Part shown: positions 27,452-35,049 of the stretch, piece by piece
How the letters are laid out: the number at the start of each line of letters is the position of its first letter
How positions within the stretch are numbered: position 1 is the first letter of the stretch
Assembly: GCA_024681475.1 (NCBI GenBank)
Contig: JAILAT010000035.1
Location: forward strand, 1 to 64,000
DNA from: Bacteroidales bacterium
GTDB lineage: Bacteria; Bacteroidota; Bacteroidia; Bacteroidales; P3
Direction of reading: 5' to 3'
DNA: 64,000 nucleotides
Position numbers and translations under genes: made by a program
The notes under the pieces: generated by a model
What the model was told of the DNA's origin: nothing
Seen by the model: the letters and a program-made list of their open reading frames with translations, nothing else
Databases searched by the model: none

Positions 27452-27952
27452 ATGGAATCCAGAAACAATAAATCTATTAACAAGAAGAGGTTTTTATTCA
27501 TCTTCTTCACAGCCTATTTCTCTTTGGCTATTATTGGTTTTATATTGACCGTAAGAAGTTCAATCAAAGAAATAAAACAACGTGCAAACCAAATAGAAAC
27601 CTTATATGGAGACATCTCTTTTTCGGGCGAGGTGATTGACTATCATCCCATTAAACACAGCATAGATCCACCAGGGGCCATTATGTGCATAAAAATTGAT
27701 TCCAGTACAGTGGATTCTTTTTATCATTATGACAGATATACCGCATTGAAGATAGATAATGGCATAGCAACATTGCCTTTAGGCCAGTATGATGTAGAAT
27801 ACAAAGAAGTAGTGTATGTCCACATCAACGAGGCTGGCTCTCATAAAATGTTGTTCATCATTGATGAGAATGACACCATCACCGAGGATTTGTATTACAC
27901 AAGCTCTTATATGTACGAAAGAGATCTTAAGATTTGCGATACCTGTTCATGA
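27452..27952 (+). CDS. Membrane-anchored protein downstream of Rhs tip (putative immunity partner)
   Basis: No family recognised. 166 residues with one membrane helix near the N-terminus (FLFIFFTAYFSLAIIGFILT, about residues 14-33) after a basic start, so probably an N-in inner-membrane anchor with a periplasmic domain. The domain is beta-rich (GDISFSGEVIDYHPIKHSID, ATLPLGQYDVEYKEVVYVHI) and ends with CDTC. It lies 10 bases behind the right Rhs tip and shares its AT-rich composition, as an immunity gene would. The role is inferred from position only. Confidence 0.55.
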   Translation: MESRNNKSINKKRFLFIFFTAYFSLAIIGFILTVRSSIKEIKQRANQIETLYGDISFSGEVIDYHPIKHSIDPPGAIMCIKIDSSTVDSFYHYDRYTALKIDNGIATLPLGQYDVEYKEVVYVHINEAGSHKMLFIIDENDTITEDLYYTSSYMYERDLKICDTCS

Positions 27953-28265
27953 GGATACAAAATTATTCCCCGAGTGGAGTGCAAATAATCAGGTTGTATC
28001 TTAGTACAGCTCCGACGCATCTTAAAAATCAGGATATGATATCCGAGAAACAATGAAGGAAGGCAAAAGGCAATAATAATAGTTCATTGCACAACGGTGT
28101 TGCACTGGGTAGTCGAATCTACAAATACAACAAAAGAAAGACAAAAGCAATATACAAGCATTTCTTACGTTATAGTAATAAATTCATCGTTTTGCAGACA
28201 ATTTGGAACATATCAGCACCTCAATTCTCATTTTTCGGAAATACCGAAAATGGTTGTTTTGTATA
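27953..28265 (+). other. Non-coding stretch behind the right Rhs cassette
   Basis: AT-rich spacer of about 310 bases. I see no convincing gene. The short open frames here lack start context and family sequence. It may be the remnant of further tip/immunity modules. Confidence 0.5.
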
Positions 28266-28319
28266 CCTTGTCGGTGCGGATGTTCGGTAGTTGCGGCGGA
28301 ATTGCAATCCGCCGCAACT
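28266..28319 (-). repeat. Palindromic dispersed element, copy 3
   Basis: Reverse complement of copy 1 at 22953-23006: the 31-base palindrome is identical and the 23-base tail differs at two positions. Copies 1 and 3 thus sit at the two edges of the Rhs island in opposite orientation. Confidence 0.85.
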
Positions 28320-28341
28320 GCAACGACAGAAGAAAAAAAAT

Positions 28342-28372
28342 TTTGTCACATCAAAATAAATGTGTACATTTG
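28342..28372 (+). promoter_or_regulatory. Perfect Bacteroidetes promoter for the PepSY-like gene
   Basis: TTTG (28342-28345), 19 bases, TACATTTG (28365-28372), an exact consensus match 43 bases before the ATG at 28416. Confidence 0.75.
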
Positions 28373-28415
28373 TTGCCTGTAAACCAATCGTAAAATAACA
28401 TTAAACATTTTGATA

Positions 28416-28889
28416 ATGAAAAAGATACTCCTCATTCTAACCTTCGCACTCACGTGCAATGTGGCTCTTTTTGCCCAGAATGGCAAAGCCGTCAACGAGA
28501 AAGACGTCCCTGAGCGTTATGTCAAAGACTTCCAACGCCAGCAGGCCGAAGTCAAAAATGTCAAGTGGGAAATCATCGACTCCATGGTCTACGATGCCCG
28601 TTTCGTCAACGACAACGGTACAGAGACAGCCATCCGTTTCTCCCCCAAAGGCAGCGAAACACGCTGGTACATTGAGCCGAAGTACTTTCCCCACGCCATC
28701 GTTGACAATATCGCCGCCCAGCACCCTGGCTACAAAATCAAAGACCTCTACCTGCTCAACATCAAGAACAAATCCACCTATCAGGTTCTCATAGGCCAGC
28801 GCAAAGGTCTCTTCACCAAGAAGTGGAAACACATGCGCTATATGAACTACGAGATTGACGGAAAATTCATCGACGAGATAGAGCTTTAA
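28416..28889 (+). CDS. PepSY-like periplasmic protein
   Basis: Exported protein of 157 residues: signal peptide MKKILLILTFALTCNVALFA, then two repeats of the PepSY-like (DUF2874-type) pattern. Repeat one runs from KDVPERYVKDFQRQQAEVKN to the VYDARFVNDNGTETAIRFSP strand pair; repeat two from YFPHAIVDNIAAQHPGYKIK to KSTYQVLIGQRKGLF. Proteins of this type are common in Bacteroidetes, often near two-component systems, with unknown function. ATG 28416 is preferred to the TTG two codons upstream. It stands alone, closed by a strong terminator. Confidence 0.8.
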   Translation: MKKILLILTFALTCNVALFAQNGKAVNEKDVPERYVKDFQRQQAEVKNVKWEIIDSMVYDARFVNDNGTETAIRFSPKGSETRWYIEPKYFPHAIVDNIAAQHPGYKIKDLYLLNIKNKSTYQVLIGQRKGLFTKKWKHMRYMNYEIDGKFIDEIEL

Positions 28890-28910
28890 ACCGACTTGAA
28901 CACCCAAAAG

Positions 28911-28944
28911 GAAGGCCTCGCACAAACATGTGCGAGGCCTTCCT
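28911..28944. terminator. Bidirectional intrinsic terminator
   Basis: Perfect 14-base stem (GGAAGGCCTCGCAC / GTGCGAGGCCTTCC) with loop AAACAT, preceded by AAAA and followed by TTTT. It lies between the convergent PepSY-like gene and the TerB/DnaJ gene and can serve both. Confidence 0.9.
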
Positions 28945-28970
28945 TTTCAGTGACCATCCATACAGGTTAT

Positions 28971-29774
28971 CTACTTCATCCCTCTACGCTGTTTTATCGC
29001 TTCATACGCGGCGTTGATTTCACGGAACTGGGCTTCGGCATTCTTGCGCACCTCCTCGCTCATGTTCGCCACTTTGTCGGGATGATACTTCATCGCGTAG
29101 CGGCGATAGGCTTTCTTCACCTCTTCGTCAGTGGCGGTGGACTGCAAGCCCAACACCTGATAGGGGTCTTTGCCGCGCGGATAGCTGCTGCCGGTTTGAG
29201 CACCGCCTGTGTCGTATTGCTGACGGAAATGACGAGCATGGATGGACATCAAGTCCTGCATATTGATACCCAGACGCATGGCTATGTGGCGCAGCGTCTT
29301 CTGCTCTATAGGCGACAGATAGCCGTCGGCATTAGCCAAACCATAGAGGAAGTCGACCATGTGGTAGCGCGTGGTGTAGTCGGTGTTGTATTTGATCTGC
29401 TGGCACAGCTCCGTCAGCGGGACACGATGAGGGTCCAAGTCGCGCAGCTTGAGCAGCAGCTCTTTGGCTTGCTCCTCGCCATAGTTGCTGACCAAGAAGC
29501 GTTTCACATAGTTCAGTTCCGATTTCTTCACCACATCGTCCGACTTCATCACGGCTGCCATCAGAGCCAGCAGCGCGAAGTTGATGTCGCCCTGCGTACC
29601 GGTATTGCTGTAGCGTCCTCGCGACGTGGTGAAGATATTTTCGTCTCCTGCGCCCAGCTGCTTGTCAGCTGTCAGCGCATCGATACCGGTGCCGATAAAA
29701 TAGCCTACCAATCCTCCCAACGGGCCTCCGAAAGCCCATCCAAGACCGGTGATAATCCATTTACCTAATCCCAT
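28971..29774 (-). CDS. TerB/DnaJ-domain co-chaperone (DjlA-like)
   Basis: 267 residues. The N-terminus has a glycine-rich hydrophobic segment (WIITGLGWAFGGPLGGLVGY) like the DjlA membrane anchor. A TerB domain follows (about 60-170: FALLALMAAVMKSDDVVKKS, LYGLANADGYLSPIEQKTL), then a J domain at the C-terminus (about 200-265) with the HPD tripeptide in RYAMKYHPDKVANMSEE. It should stimulate DnaK ATPase at the membrane. It starts five bases after the AsmA-like gene and is transcribed with it. Confidence 0.9.
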   Translation of the reverse strand: MGLGKWIITGLGWAFGGPLGGLVGYFIGTGIDALTADKQLGAGDENIFTTSRGRYSNTGTQGDINFALLALMAAVMKSDDVVKKSELNYVKRFLVSNYGEEQAKELLLKLRDLDPHRVPLTELCQQIKYNTDYTTRYHMVDFLYGLANADGYLSPIEQKTLRHIAMRLGINMQDLMSIHARHFRQQYDTGGAQTGSSYPRGKDPYQVLGLQSTATDEEVKKAYRRYAMKYHPDKVANMSEEVRKNAEAQFREINAAYEAIKQRRGMK

Positions 29775-29779
29775 AGTTG

Positions 29780-32062
29780 TTATTCTATAGTATTGTTATT
29801 GTCACTTTTCTCATCTTCTATCAGCTCCGAGGTAATGGAGTAGCCTGACGGCGATGTGCCTTCCTCCAGTTCACCGAAGCGTATCTGGTTGCCATGGACG
29901 CCCATTTGGTACACAAAGTAGCGCAGCAGATAGGCGTTGCGGGCCTGTGTCTGTTGACGCAGTTGCTGTTTCGAAGTCTCCAGCGGATAGAGACGTTCGG
30001 ACACTTTCTGCAGGTTCTTGTCGTTCACCTTGTCTCCTCCATTGCGGCTCTGCAGATAGTCCTGGAAACCGTCGGATTTCAGCGTAATGGCGTTGATGTT
30101 GACGTAGTCAATCTGTTCCAGATGTTCTGCGCTCTTGTCGCTATGCTGCTCGAGATAGAAATCGCGTTTCAGGTCGAAGAGGCTCTGCGCGTGAGCCTCG
30201 GCGGCGATGTCCATCTGCGGCGTCAGTGTCAGCACAATCTGCTCGTCCATCAAGAGGAACGACGCCACTTTTGACAGTTTGTCGTACTGCTCGGAGGTGA
30301 AATCGCCCGTCAGCGGGTCGCAGTCGAAAAAGTCCAGACTGGCGTCGCCGTCCGACATCCAGCGTATCGGCGACGAGGCCACTTTCACCAGCAAGTTGCC
30401 CAGCGTCTTCCATACTATCTTCATGTACGAGAACTCCGGCGAGTCGATGTTGCCGGCCACAGGCACTGCAATATCCACCTTGTTGTCCTTATCTTTCAGC
30501 ACATAGAGCGCGGCCTTCAGCGGCACGTTCACCTGCGGGTCGACATCATTGCGCTTCTTGCCCACAGTGGGGTTGTAGAGATCCAACTTGTTGTTGCCCT
30601 TCAGGTTACTGTTGCGTATGGTGTTCTCGCTGGCAAAGGAGAATGTGCCGTCGGTGAAAGGATGCCCCAGGTAGGCCACGGAATAGGGCGACAGGTCGCG
30701 CATCTGCAAGTTTTTGATGTTCAGCGAGAGACGCTGGAACTCCTTCCAGTCGCTCAGGTTGCCGCGCCAGTGCACCGACAGTTGGCCGCCATGCGGGAGC
30801 GCGGCGCGAATCTGCGCATTGTTCTCACCACTCATTGTCACATTCTCCGCACTGATATTCAAGTCGGTGACGGGGAACGAGAAGAGGTCAGGCAAAGTGT
30901 GGTCGTTGTAAGTATACTGGCCGCCATTGATGGAGAAGTCACCCACCGTCATGCGGAAAGGCTTGGATTGCTTGGTTTCCGTGCTGTCGACTGCGGCCTT
31001 CTCCTCAATCACAAGTTCTTCTTCTTCAGGCTTTTGCGAATCATGATGTATCATCAGGCGCGAATAGTTGTTGCCGTCGGCATAGCGGTCGAACTGTCCT
31101 GTCAGCCCCGCAAACTCCACCCTGTTGAAGTCATATCTGTTTTCGTCGATGTTGATATTTTTCACGTCGACCTGCAGCGACTGGAACGAAGCAATAAGAT
31201 TGTCATCCAAGTCGGTGGCTTTCAAGTCATTCAGCGTCAGCGTTCCGGAGATATCCATCTTCAATATCTCGCTCAGGTTACCCTTGGCAGTCAGGTTGGT
31301 GGTGAGCGCGCCTTCGAGCATATTAATACGCATCACGTCAGTAAGATAGGCCTTGGCATGGGTCACCGACACATTGTTTAGCGCCAGCAGTAGGTCGAAA
31401 TCGTTGTTGTCCATATTCAGTGATGCCTCGGTGTGCAGGCTGCCGCCATTGGCCAACTGGAGGTCGAGACCGGCATCGGTGTTGCTGCGGCCGTCGAAAT
31501 AGACGCCAGGGATTATCAAATTCAGGTTGCGCACATCCCATTCGCTGCCCATTTTGCGGTCGGTATAGTATATGTCGCCCTCGGAGAGCCGTATATTGTA
31601 GAAGCCTAGTTTCCAGCTCGATTCGCTGTCGTCATCTTCCTCTTCCTCGTCGTCGTCCGAAGCAAAATGGTCGATGATGCTGTTGAAGTTGAACTTGCTG
31701 CCGTTCTGGATGATAGACACGCGGAGACCCGCCAAGATGAGATGCTTCACATAGAGCTCCTGTCCCAGCAGCTTGTGGAGTTTCACCTTCACATCGAGCG
31801 TGTCGAAGGTGACGAACGACGTGGTGTCGTCGTCCTCATAGATGGTGAAGTCATAAATGCGCACCCGACCACCGAGCACGTTGATTCTCAGCTTCTCCAC
31901 ATTCATCTCGCGACCCACCAGCTGCTTTCCATGACTATTCACGTAGCCTTTCGCCACCGGCGGGAGCAGCATCAGCACAAGAGCCAGCAGCAACACCAGC
32001 GAGGCAATGACGATGAGCAATATTTTAACCCATTTCTTCTGTTTGAGGGCTTGTATCTTCAT
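29780..32062 (-). CDS. AsmA-like/DUF748 envelope protein
   Basis: 760-residue protein anchored by one N-terminal helix (ILLIVIASLVLLLALVLMLL, about 14-33), with the rest periplasmic and strand-rich. The opening after the helix (PPVAKGYVNSHGKQLVGREM, then NVEKLRINVLGGRVRIYDFT) is typical of AsmA/DUF748 proteins, which resemble bridge-like lipid transporters. An acidic low-complexity stretch (ASDDDEEEEDDDSESS, about 135-150) interrupts it. Known family members influence outer-membrane lipid balance; this one's role is inferred. It forms a two-gene unit with the TerB/DnaJ gene. Confidence 0.82.
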   Translation of the reverse strand: MKIQALKQKKWVKILLIVIASLVLLLALVLMLLPPVAKGYVNSHGKQLVGREMNVEKLRINVLGGRVRIYDFTIYEDDDTTSFVTFDTLDVKVKLHKLLGQELYVKHLILAGLRVSIIQNGSKFNFNSIIDHFASDDDEEEEDDDSESSWKLGFYNIRLSEGDIYYTDRKMGSEWDVRNLNLIIPGVYFDGRSNTDAGLDLQLANGGSLHTEASLNMDNNDFDLLLALNNVSVTHAKAYLTDVMRINMLEGALTTNLTAKGNLSEILKMDISGTLTLNDLKATDLDDNLIASFQSLQVDVKNINIDENRYDFNRVEFAGLTGQFDRYADGNNYSRLMIHHDSQKPEEEELVIEEKAAVDSTETKQSKPFRMTVGDFSINGGQYTYNDHTLPDLFSFPVTDLNISAENVTMSGENNAQIRAALPHGGQLSVHWRGNLSDWKEFQRLSLNIKNLQMRDLSPYSVAYLGHPFTDGTFSFASENTIRNSNLKGNNKLDLYNPTVGKKRNDVDPQVNVPLKAALYVLKDKDNKVDIAVPVAGNIDSPEFSYMKIVWKTLGNLLVKVASSPIRWMSDGDASLDFFDCDPLTGDFTSEQYDKLSKVASFLLMDEQIVLTLTPQMDIAAEAHAQSLFDLKRDFYLEQHSDKSAEHLEQIDYVNINAITLKSDGFQDYLQSRNGGDKVNDKNLQKVSERLYPLETSKQQLRQQTQARNAYLLRYFVYQMGVHGNQIRFGELEEGTSPSGYSITSELIEDEKSDNNNTIE

Positions 32063-32128
32063 TTTGCAATCCTATTTATTATCAAGCGTATACTATTCAC
32101 ATTGTCTGCAACACGTCAAAACAATTTG

Positions 32129-32136
32129 CAAAGATA
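32129..32136 (-). promoter_or_regulatory. -7 box for the AsmA-like/djlA-like operon
   Basis: Minus-strand TATCTTTG, matching TAnnTTTG, 67 bases before the ATG at 32062. No clear -33 box. Confidence 0.5.
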
Positions 32137-32176
32137 CACAAAAAACTTTGTTCCGAGATATTTTTTGTAAAAATAT

Positions 32177-32207
32177 TTTGCCCTGCCAAGAAAAAGGTGT
32201 ATTTTTG
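32177..32207 (+). promoter_or_regulatory. Perfect Bacteroidetes promoter for ispD-nif3
   Basis: TTTG (32177-32180), 19 bases, TATTTTTG (32200-32207), 72 bases before the ispD ATG. Divergent from the minus-strand -7 box at 32129-32136. Confidence 0.75.
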
Positions 32208-32279
32208 CAAATTGAAACAATTGTCCTTCGGCCGCTCTACAGCGGCGAGAAGCGGCACTTAAACGACTGAAAACGAAAC

Positions 32280-32969
32280 ATGATTGCAGTAATTTTGGCC
32301 GGAGGCACCGGTAGCCGCATGCAGAGCAGCCTGCCCAAACAGTTCCTTCCCCTCGGCGACGGCCTCACCGTGCTGGAACACAGCGTCGAGGCTTTCGCAC
32401 AAAACGCGCATGTCGAAGAGATATGTCTCGTCGTGCACCCCGACTGGATGGACTACGCGCGCAAACTGCAAGGCATCGCCACTTTGGGCCAACGCCTCAG
32501 CATGGTCGCAGGCGGCAAAGAACGTTGGGAGTCGTCGACCAACGCCATCAGACACTATGTGGGCCACGCCGACGACCGCACCGTGCTGCTCATCCACGAC
32601 GCGGCGCGTCCCTTTGTCTGTCAGCGCATCATCGACGACATCCATGCCGCCATGGAGGCTCCCGACGGACCGCACTACGATGCCGTGGCTGTGGGCGTGC
32701 CTTCCACCGACACCGTCTGGCAGATAGACCCTGACGCGATGACTGTCAGCCAGATACCTGTGCGTGCCACCATGTGGCGCGCCCAGACACCCCAGGCCTT
32801 CCGCTTCGGCACGCTGCGCGAAGCCTACCGTCAGGCGCTGCTAGACCCTGCCTTCACCGCCACCGACGACTGCGGCGTGCTGATGCGCTACAGCCCCAGC
32901 ACACCCATCCATATCGTGCCCGGCGACGAAGCCAACAAGAAGATCACCTTCCAAAGCGATATACAATGA
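32280..32969 (+). CDS. ispD: 2-C-methyl-D-erythritol 4-phosphate cytidylyltransferase
   Basis: Third enzyme of the MEP isoprenoid pathway, transferring CMP to methylerythritol phosphate. 229 residues with the nucleotide-binding AVILAGGTGSRMQSSLPKQF at the N-terminus, the LLIHDAARPFV motif around 101-111, VPSTDTVW and the late TDDCGVLMRY and IHIVPGDEANKKIT motifs. The stop overlaps the nif3 start by four bases (ATGA), so translation is coupled. Confidence 0.96.
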   Translation: MIAVILAGGTGSRMQSSLPKQFLPLGDGLTVLEHSVEAFAQNAHVEEICLVVHPDWMDYARKLQGIATLGQRLSMVAGGKERWESSTNAIRHYVGHADDRTVLLIHDAARPFVCQRIIDDIHAAMEAPDGPHYDAVAVGVPSTDTVWQIDPDAMTVSQIPVRATMWRAQTPQAFRFGTLREAYRQALLDPAFTATDDCGVLMRYSPSTPIHIVPGDEANKKITFQSDIQ

Positions 32970-34060
32970 AAATCAGAGAAGTAACCGACTATCTCAACAG
33001 CCGTTTCCTGCCCTCCTATCAGGAGTCCTACGACAACGCCGGCCTGCTGCTGGGCGATGTGGACCAGGAAGTAAGCTCCGTGCTGGTCACCATCGACGTC
33101 ACCCCTGCTGTGGTCGACGAAGCCGTCGAAAGACGCTGCAACCTCATCGTCAGCCATCATCCTCTCATCTTTGGCGGACTGAAACGCATCACACCTGACA
33201 ATGCCACTGGCGACATGGTGATGAGACTAATAACCAACAAGATAGCGGTATATGCGGCGCACACCAATCTTGACAACCTGGACTGGGGTGTCAATGCGGC
33301 GTTGGCCAGACATCTAGGCCTGGAGCATTGCCGCATACTGCGTCCCATGGAGGGAGTGCTGCGCAAGCTGGTGACCTATGTCCCCACGGCGCAGGCCGAC
33401 GCAGTGCGCACCGCGCTGTTCAATGCCGGCGCAGGATGCATAGGAGCCTATGACTGTTGTAGTTACAACAACGATGGATTCGGCACCTTCCGCGCCAACG
33501 AAGGGTGCAACCCCTTCTGCGGCAACATCGGAGAGCTACACCGCGAGGAAGAGACAAGGATAGAGGTCATCTACGAGAAACGCCTGGAACGCAAGCTGAT
33601 AGCCCAACTGATAAAAGCGCATCCCTATGAAGAGCCCGCCTACGACTGTATGCCGCTAGCCAACGCCTACGCCAGAGTGGGCGCCGGAATGATAGGCACC
33701 CTGGCGCACCCCGTTGACACACGGACTTTTCTGGAAAGCGTCAAAGAGCGTTTGGGGCTGCCCACGGTGCGCTGCTCGGAGCTGTGCAAAGAGCAGGTGG
33801 GCCGTGTGGCCATCTGCGGCGGCGCCGGCAGTTTCCTCATAGGCGACGCCAAGGCTCACGGCGCCGACATCTACCTCACCGCCGACCTGAAATACCATGA
33901 TTTCCAACAGGCTGAGGAGAGCATCGTGCTGGCCGACATCGGCCATTACCACAGCGAACAATACGCCAAAGAAATTTTTTATGATGTCATATCAGAAAAA
34001 TTTAGTACCTTTGCGTGCCTAAAAGCCGAAAGCGACAAGGGGTATATCCGTTATATATAA
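32966..34060 (+). CDS. Nif3-like dinuclear metal centre protein (YqfO type)
   Basis: 364 residues: the Nif3/YbgI fold split by a central insert, as in YqfO proteins. Metal ligands are visible in IVSHHPLIFGGLK and YAAHTNLDNL at the front and HYHSEQYAKE near the end. The inserted PII/CutA-like domain (about 125-235) includes KLVTYVPTAQADAVRTALFN and KAHPYEEPAYDC. The family acts as a possible GTP cyclohydrolase/phosphohydrolase homologue; the true reaction is unsettled. In Bacteroidetes it commonly precedes a zinc-ribbon coiled-coil gene, as here. The promoter of that gene lies inside this gene's 3' end. Confidence 0.93.
   Translation: MKIREVTDYLNSRFLPSYQESYDNAGLLLGDVDQEVSSVLVTIDVTPAVVDEAVERRCNLIVSHHPLIFGGLKRITPDNATGDMVMRLITNKIAVYAAHTNLDNLDWGVNAALARHLGLEHCRILRPMEGVLRKLVTYVPTAQADAVRTALFNAGAGCIGAYDCCSYNNDGFGTFRANEGCNPFCGNIGELHREEETRIEVIYEKRLERKLIAQLIKAHPYEEPAYDCMPLANAYARVGAGMIGTLAHPVDTRTFLESVKERLGLPTVRCSELCKEQVGRVAICGGAGSFLIGDAKAHGADIYLTADLKYHDFQQAEESIVLADIGHYHSEQYAKEIFYDVISEKFSTFACLKAESDKGYIRYI
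34006..34013 (+). promoter_or_regulatory. -7 box inside nif3 for the zinc-ribbon gene
   Basis: TACCTTTG matches TAnnTTTG within the last 18 codons of nif3, about 120 bases before the next ATG. The leader would be about 110 bases and shows no known motif. Confidence 0.5.
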
Positions 34061-34132
34061 ATGATATACAGCACCTTGTCCGCATTCTGCTGTTGGCCAA
34101 TTATTAATGATAATTATAAAAAAACAATAAAA

Positions 34133-34966
34133 ATGGCTAAAAAAGTAACATCCAAGACCGAAATGACACAAGAAAAACCGGTGGTCGACACACTTCGCAA
34201 CCAGGAAGTGGACGATGCCGTCGAGAAACGATTGATAGCCCTCTACACCTTGCAGAGTGTCGATTCGGAGATTGACAAAATCAAGATCATCCGAGGTGAA
34301 TTGCCTCAAGCCATCGAAGACCTCGAAGACGAAATCGCCGGTCTCGAAACCCGTATCAGCAACTTCAACAACGAGATTGCCGAGACCAACCAAAAGATAG
34401 CCAGCGAGAACAACACCAAGGCCGAGTATACCGAATTGCTGAAGAAACAACAGAAAGAGCAGGACAATGTGCGCAACAACCGCCAGTATGAATCCATCAA
34501 CAGAGAGGTGGAATACAGCGAGCTTCAGATCCAGCTCTGCGAGCGTCACATCAAAGAGTTCAACGCCCGCATCAGCGAGCTGAAACAGCGCATCGAGGCC
34601 TCCAATCTGCTGCTCACCAACCGCAAGAACGAGCTGGAAGTGAAGAAAAACGAGCTGGACGACATCATCAAGGAGACCGAAAAGGACGAGGAGCGTCTGC
34701 TTGCCAAATCGGCCGAACAGGCCCAGTATATCGAGGATCGCTACCTGACGGCCTACAAGCGTATCCGCACCGCCGCCCGCAACGGTCTGGCAGTGGTGAC
34801 CATCGACCGCGACGCTTGCGGCGGCTGCTTCAGCAAGATACCGCCCCAGCGACAGACCGAAATCAAGATGCACCGCAAAGTGATTGTCTGCGAGCATTGT
34901 GGCCGTATACTGGTGGACGACTCCATCGCCTCGGTGGCTCGCGAAAGCATCGCCAAGAAAGACTGA
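34133..34966 (+). CDS. Coiled-coil protein with C4 zinc ribbon (CT398/CdsZ type)
   Basis: 277 residues. Residues about 40-205 form a long antiparallel coiled coil (YTLQSVDSEIDKIKIIRGEL through KNELDDIIKETEKDEERLL), with the family's NNRQYESINREVEYSEL loop. A C4 zinc ribbon closes the protein: CGGCFSKIPP and CEHCGRILVDD. Start 34133 (MAKKVTSKTE) is chosen over an upstream in-frame Met whose leader is AT-rich and unlike the protein. Relatives are proposed to bind nucleic acid or sigma-54/secretion components; no role is established here. Confidence 0.88.
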   Translation: MAKKVTSKTEMTQEKPVVDTLRNQEVDDAVEKRLIALYTLQSVDSEIDKIKIIRGELPQAIEDLEDEIAGLETRISNFNNEIAETNQKIASENNTKAEYTELLKKQQKEQDNVRNNRQYESINREVEYSELQIQLCERHIKEFNARISELKQRIEASNLLLTNRKNELEVKKNELDDIIKETEKDEERLLAKSAEQAQYIEDRYLTAYKRIRTAARNGLAVVTIDRDACGGCFSKIPPQRQTEIKMHRKVIVCEHCGRILVDDSIASVARESIAKKD

Positions 34967-35049
34967 AGAGAAAATGGTGACCGGTGACACGAGCACTATC
35001 TCTCCGCCACTCACAGGTCACAAATAAACTAACATAAAAGACTGGAATA

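Noticed and set aside
25289-28105. TGTTGCAC present near the integrase stop (25289) and beyond the right cassette (28098) as possible attachment sites
   Set aside because: The match is only 8 bases and is not at a tRNA end.
27953-28415. Short open frames behind the right Rhs cassette, such as 28087-28290
   Set aside because: No family sequence, no start context, and the end reads through the palindromic element.
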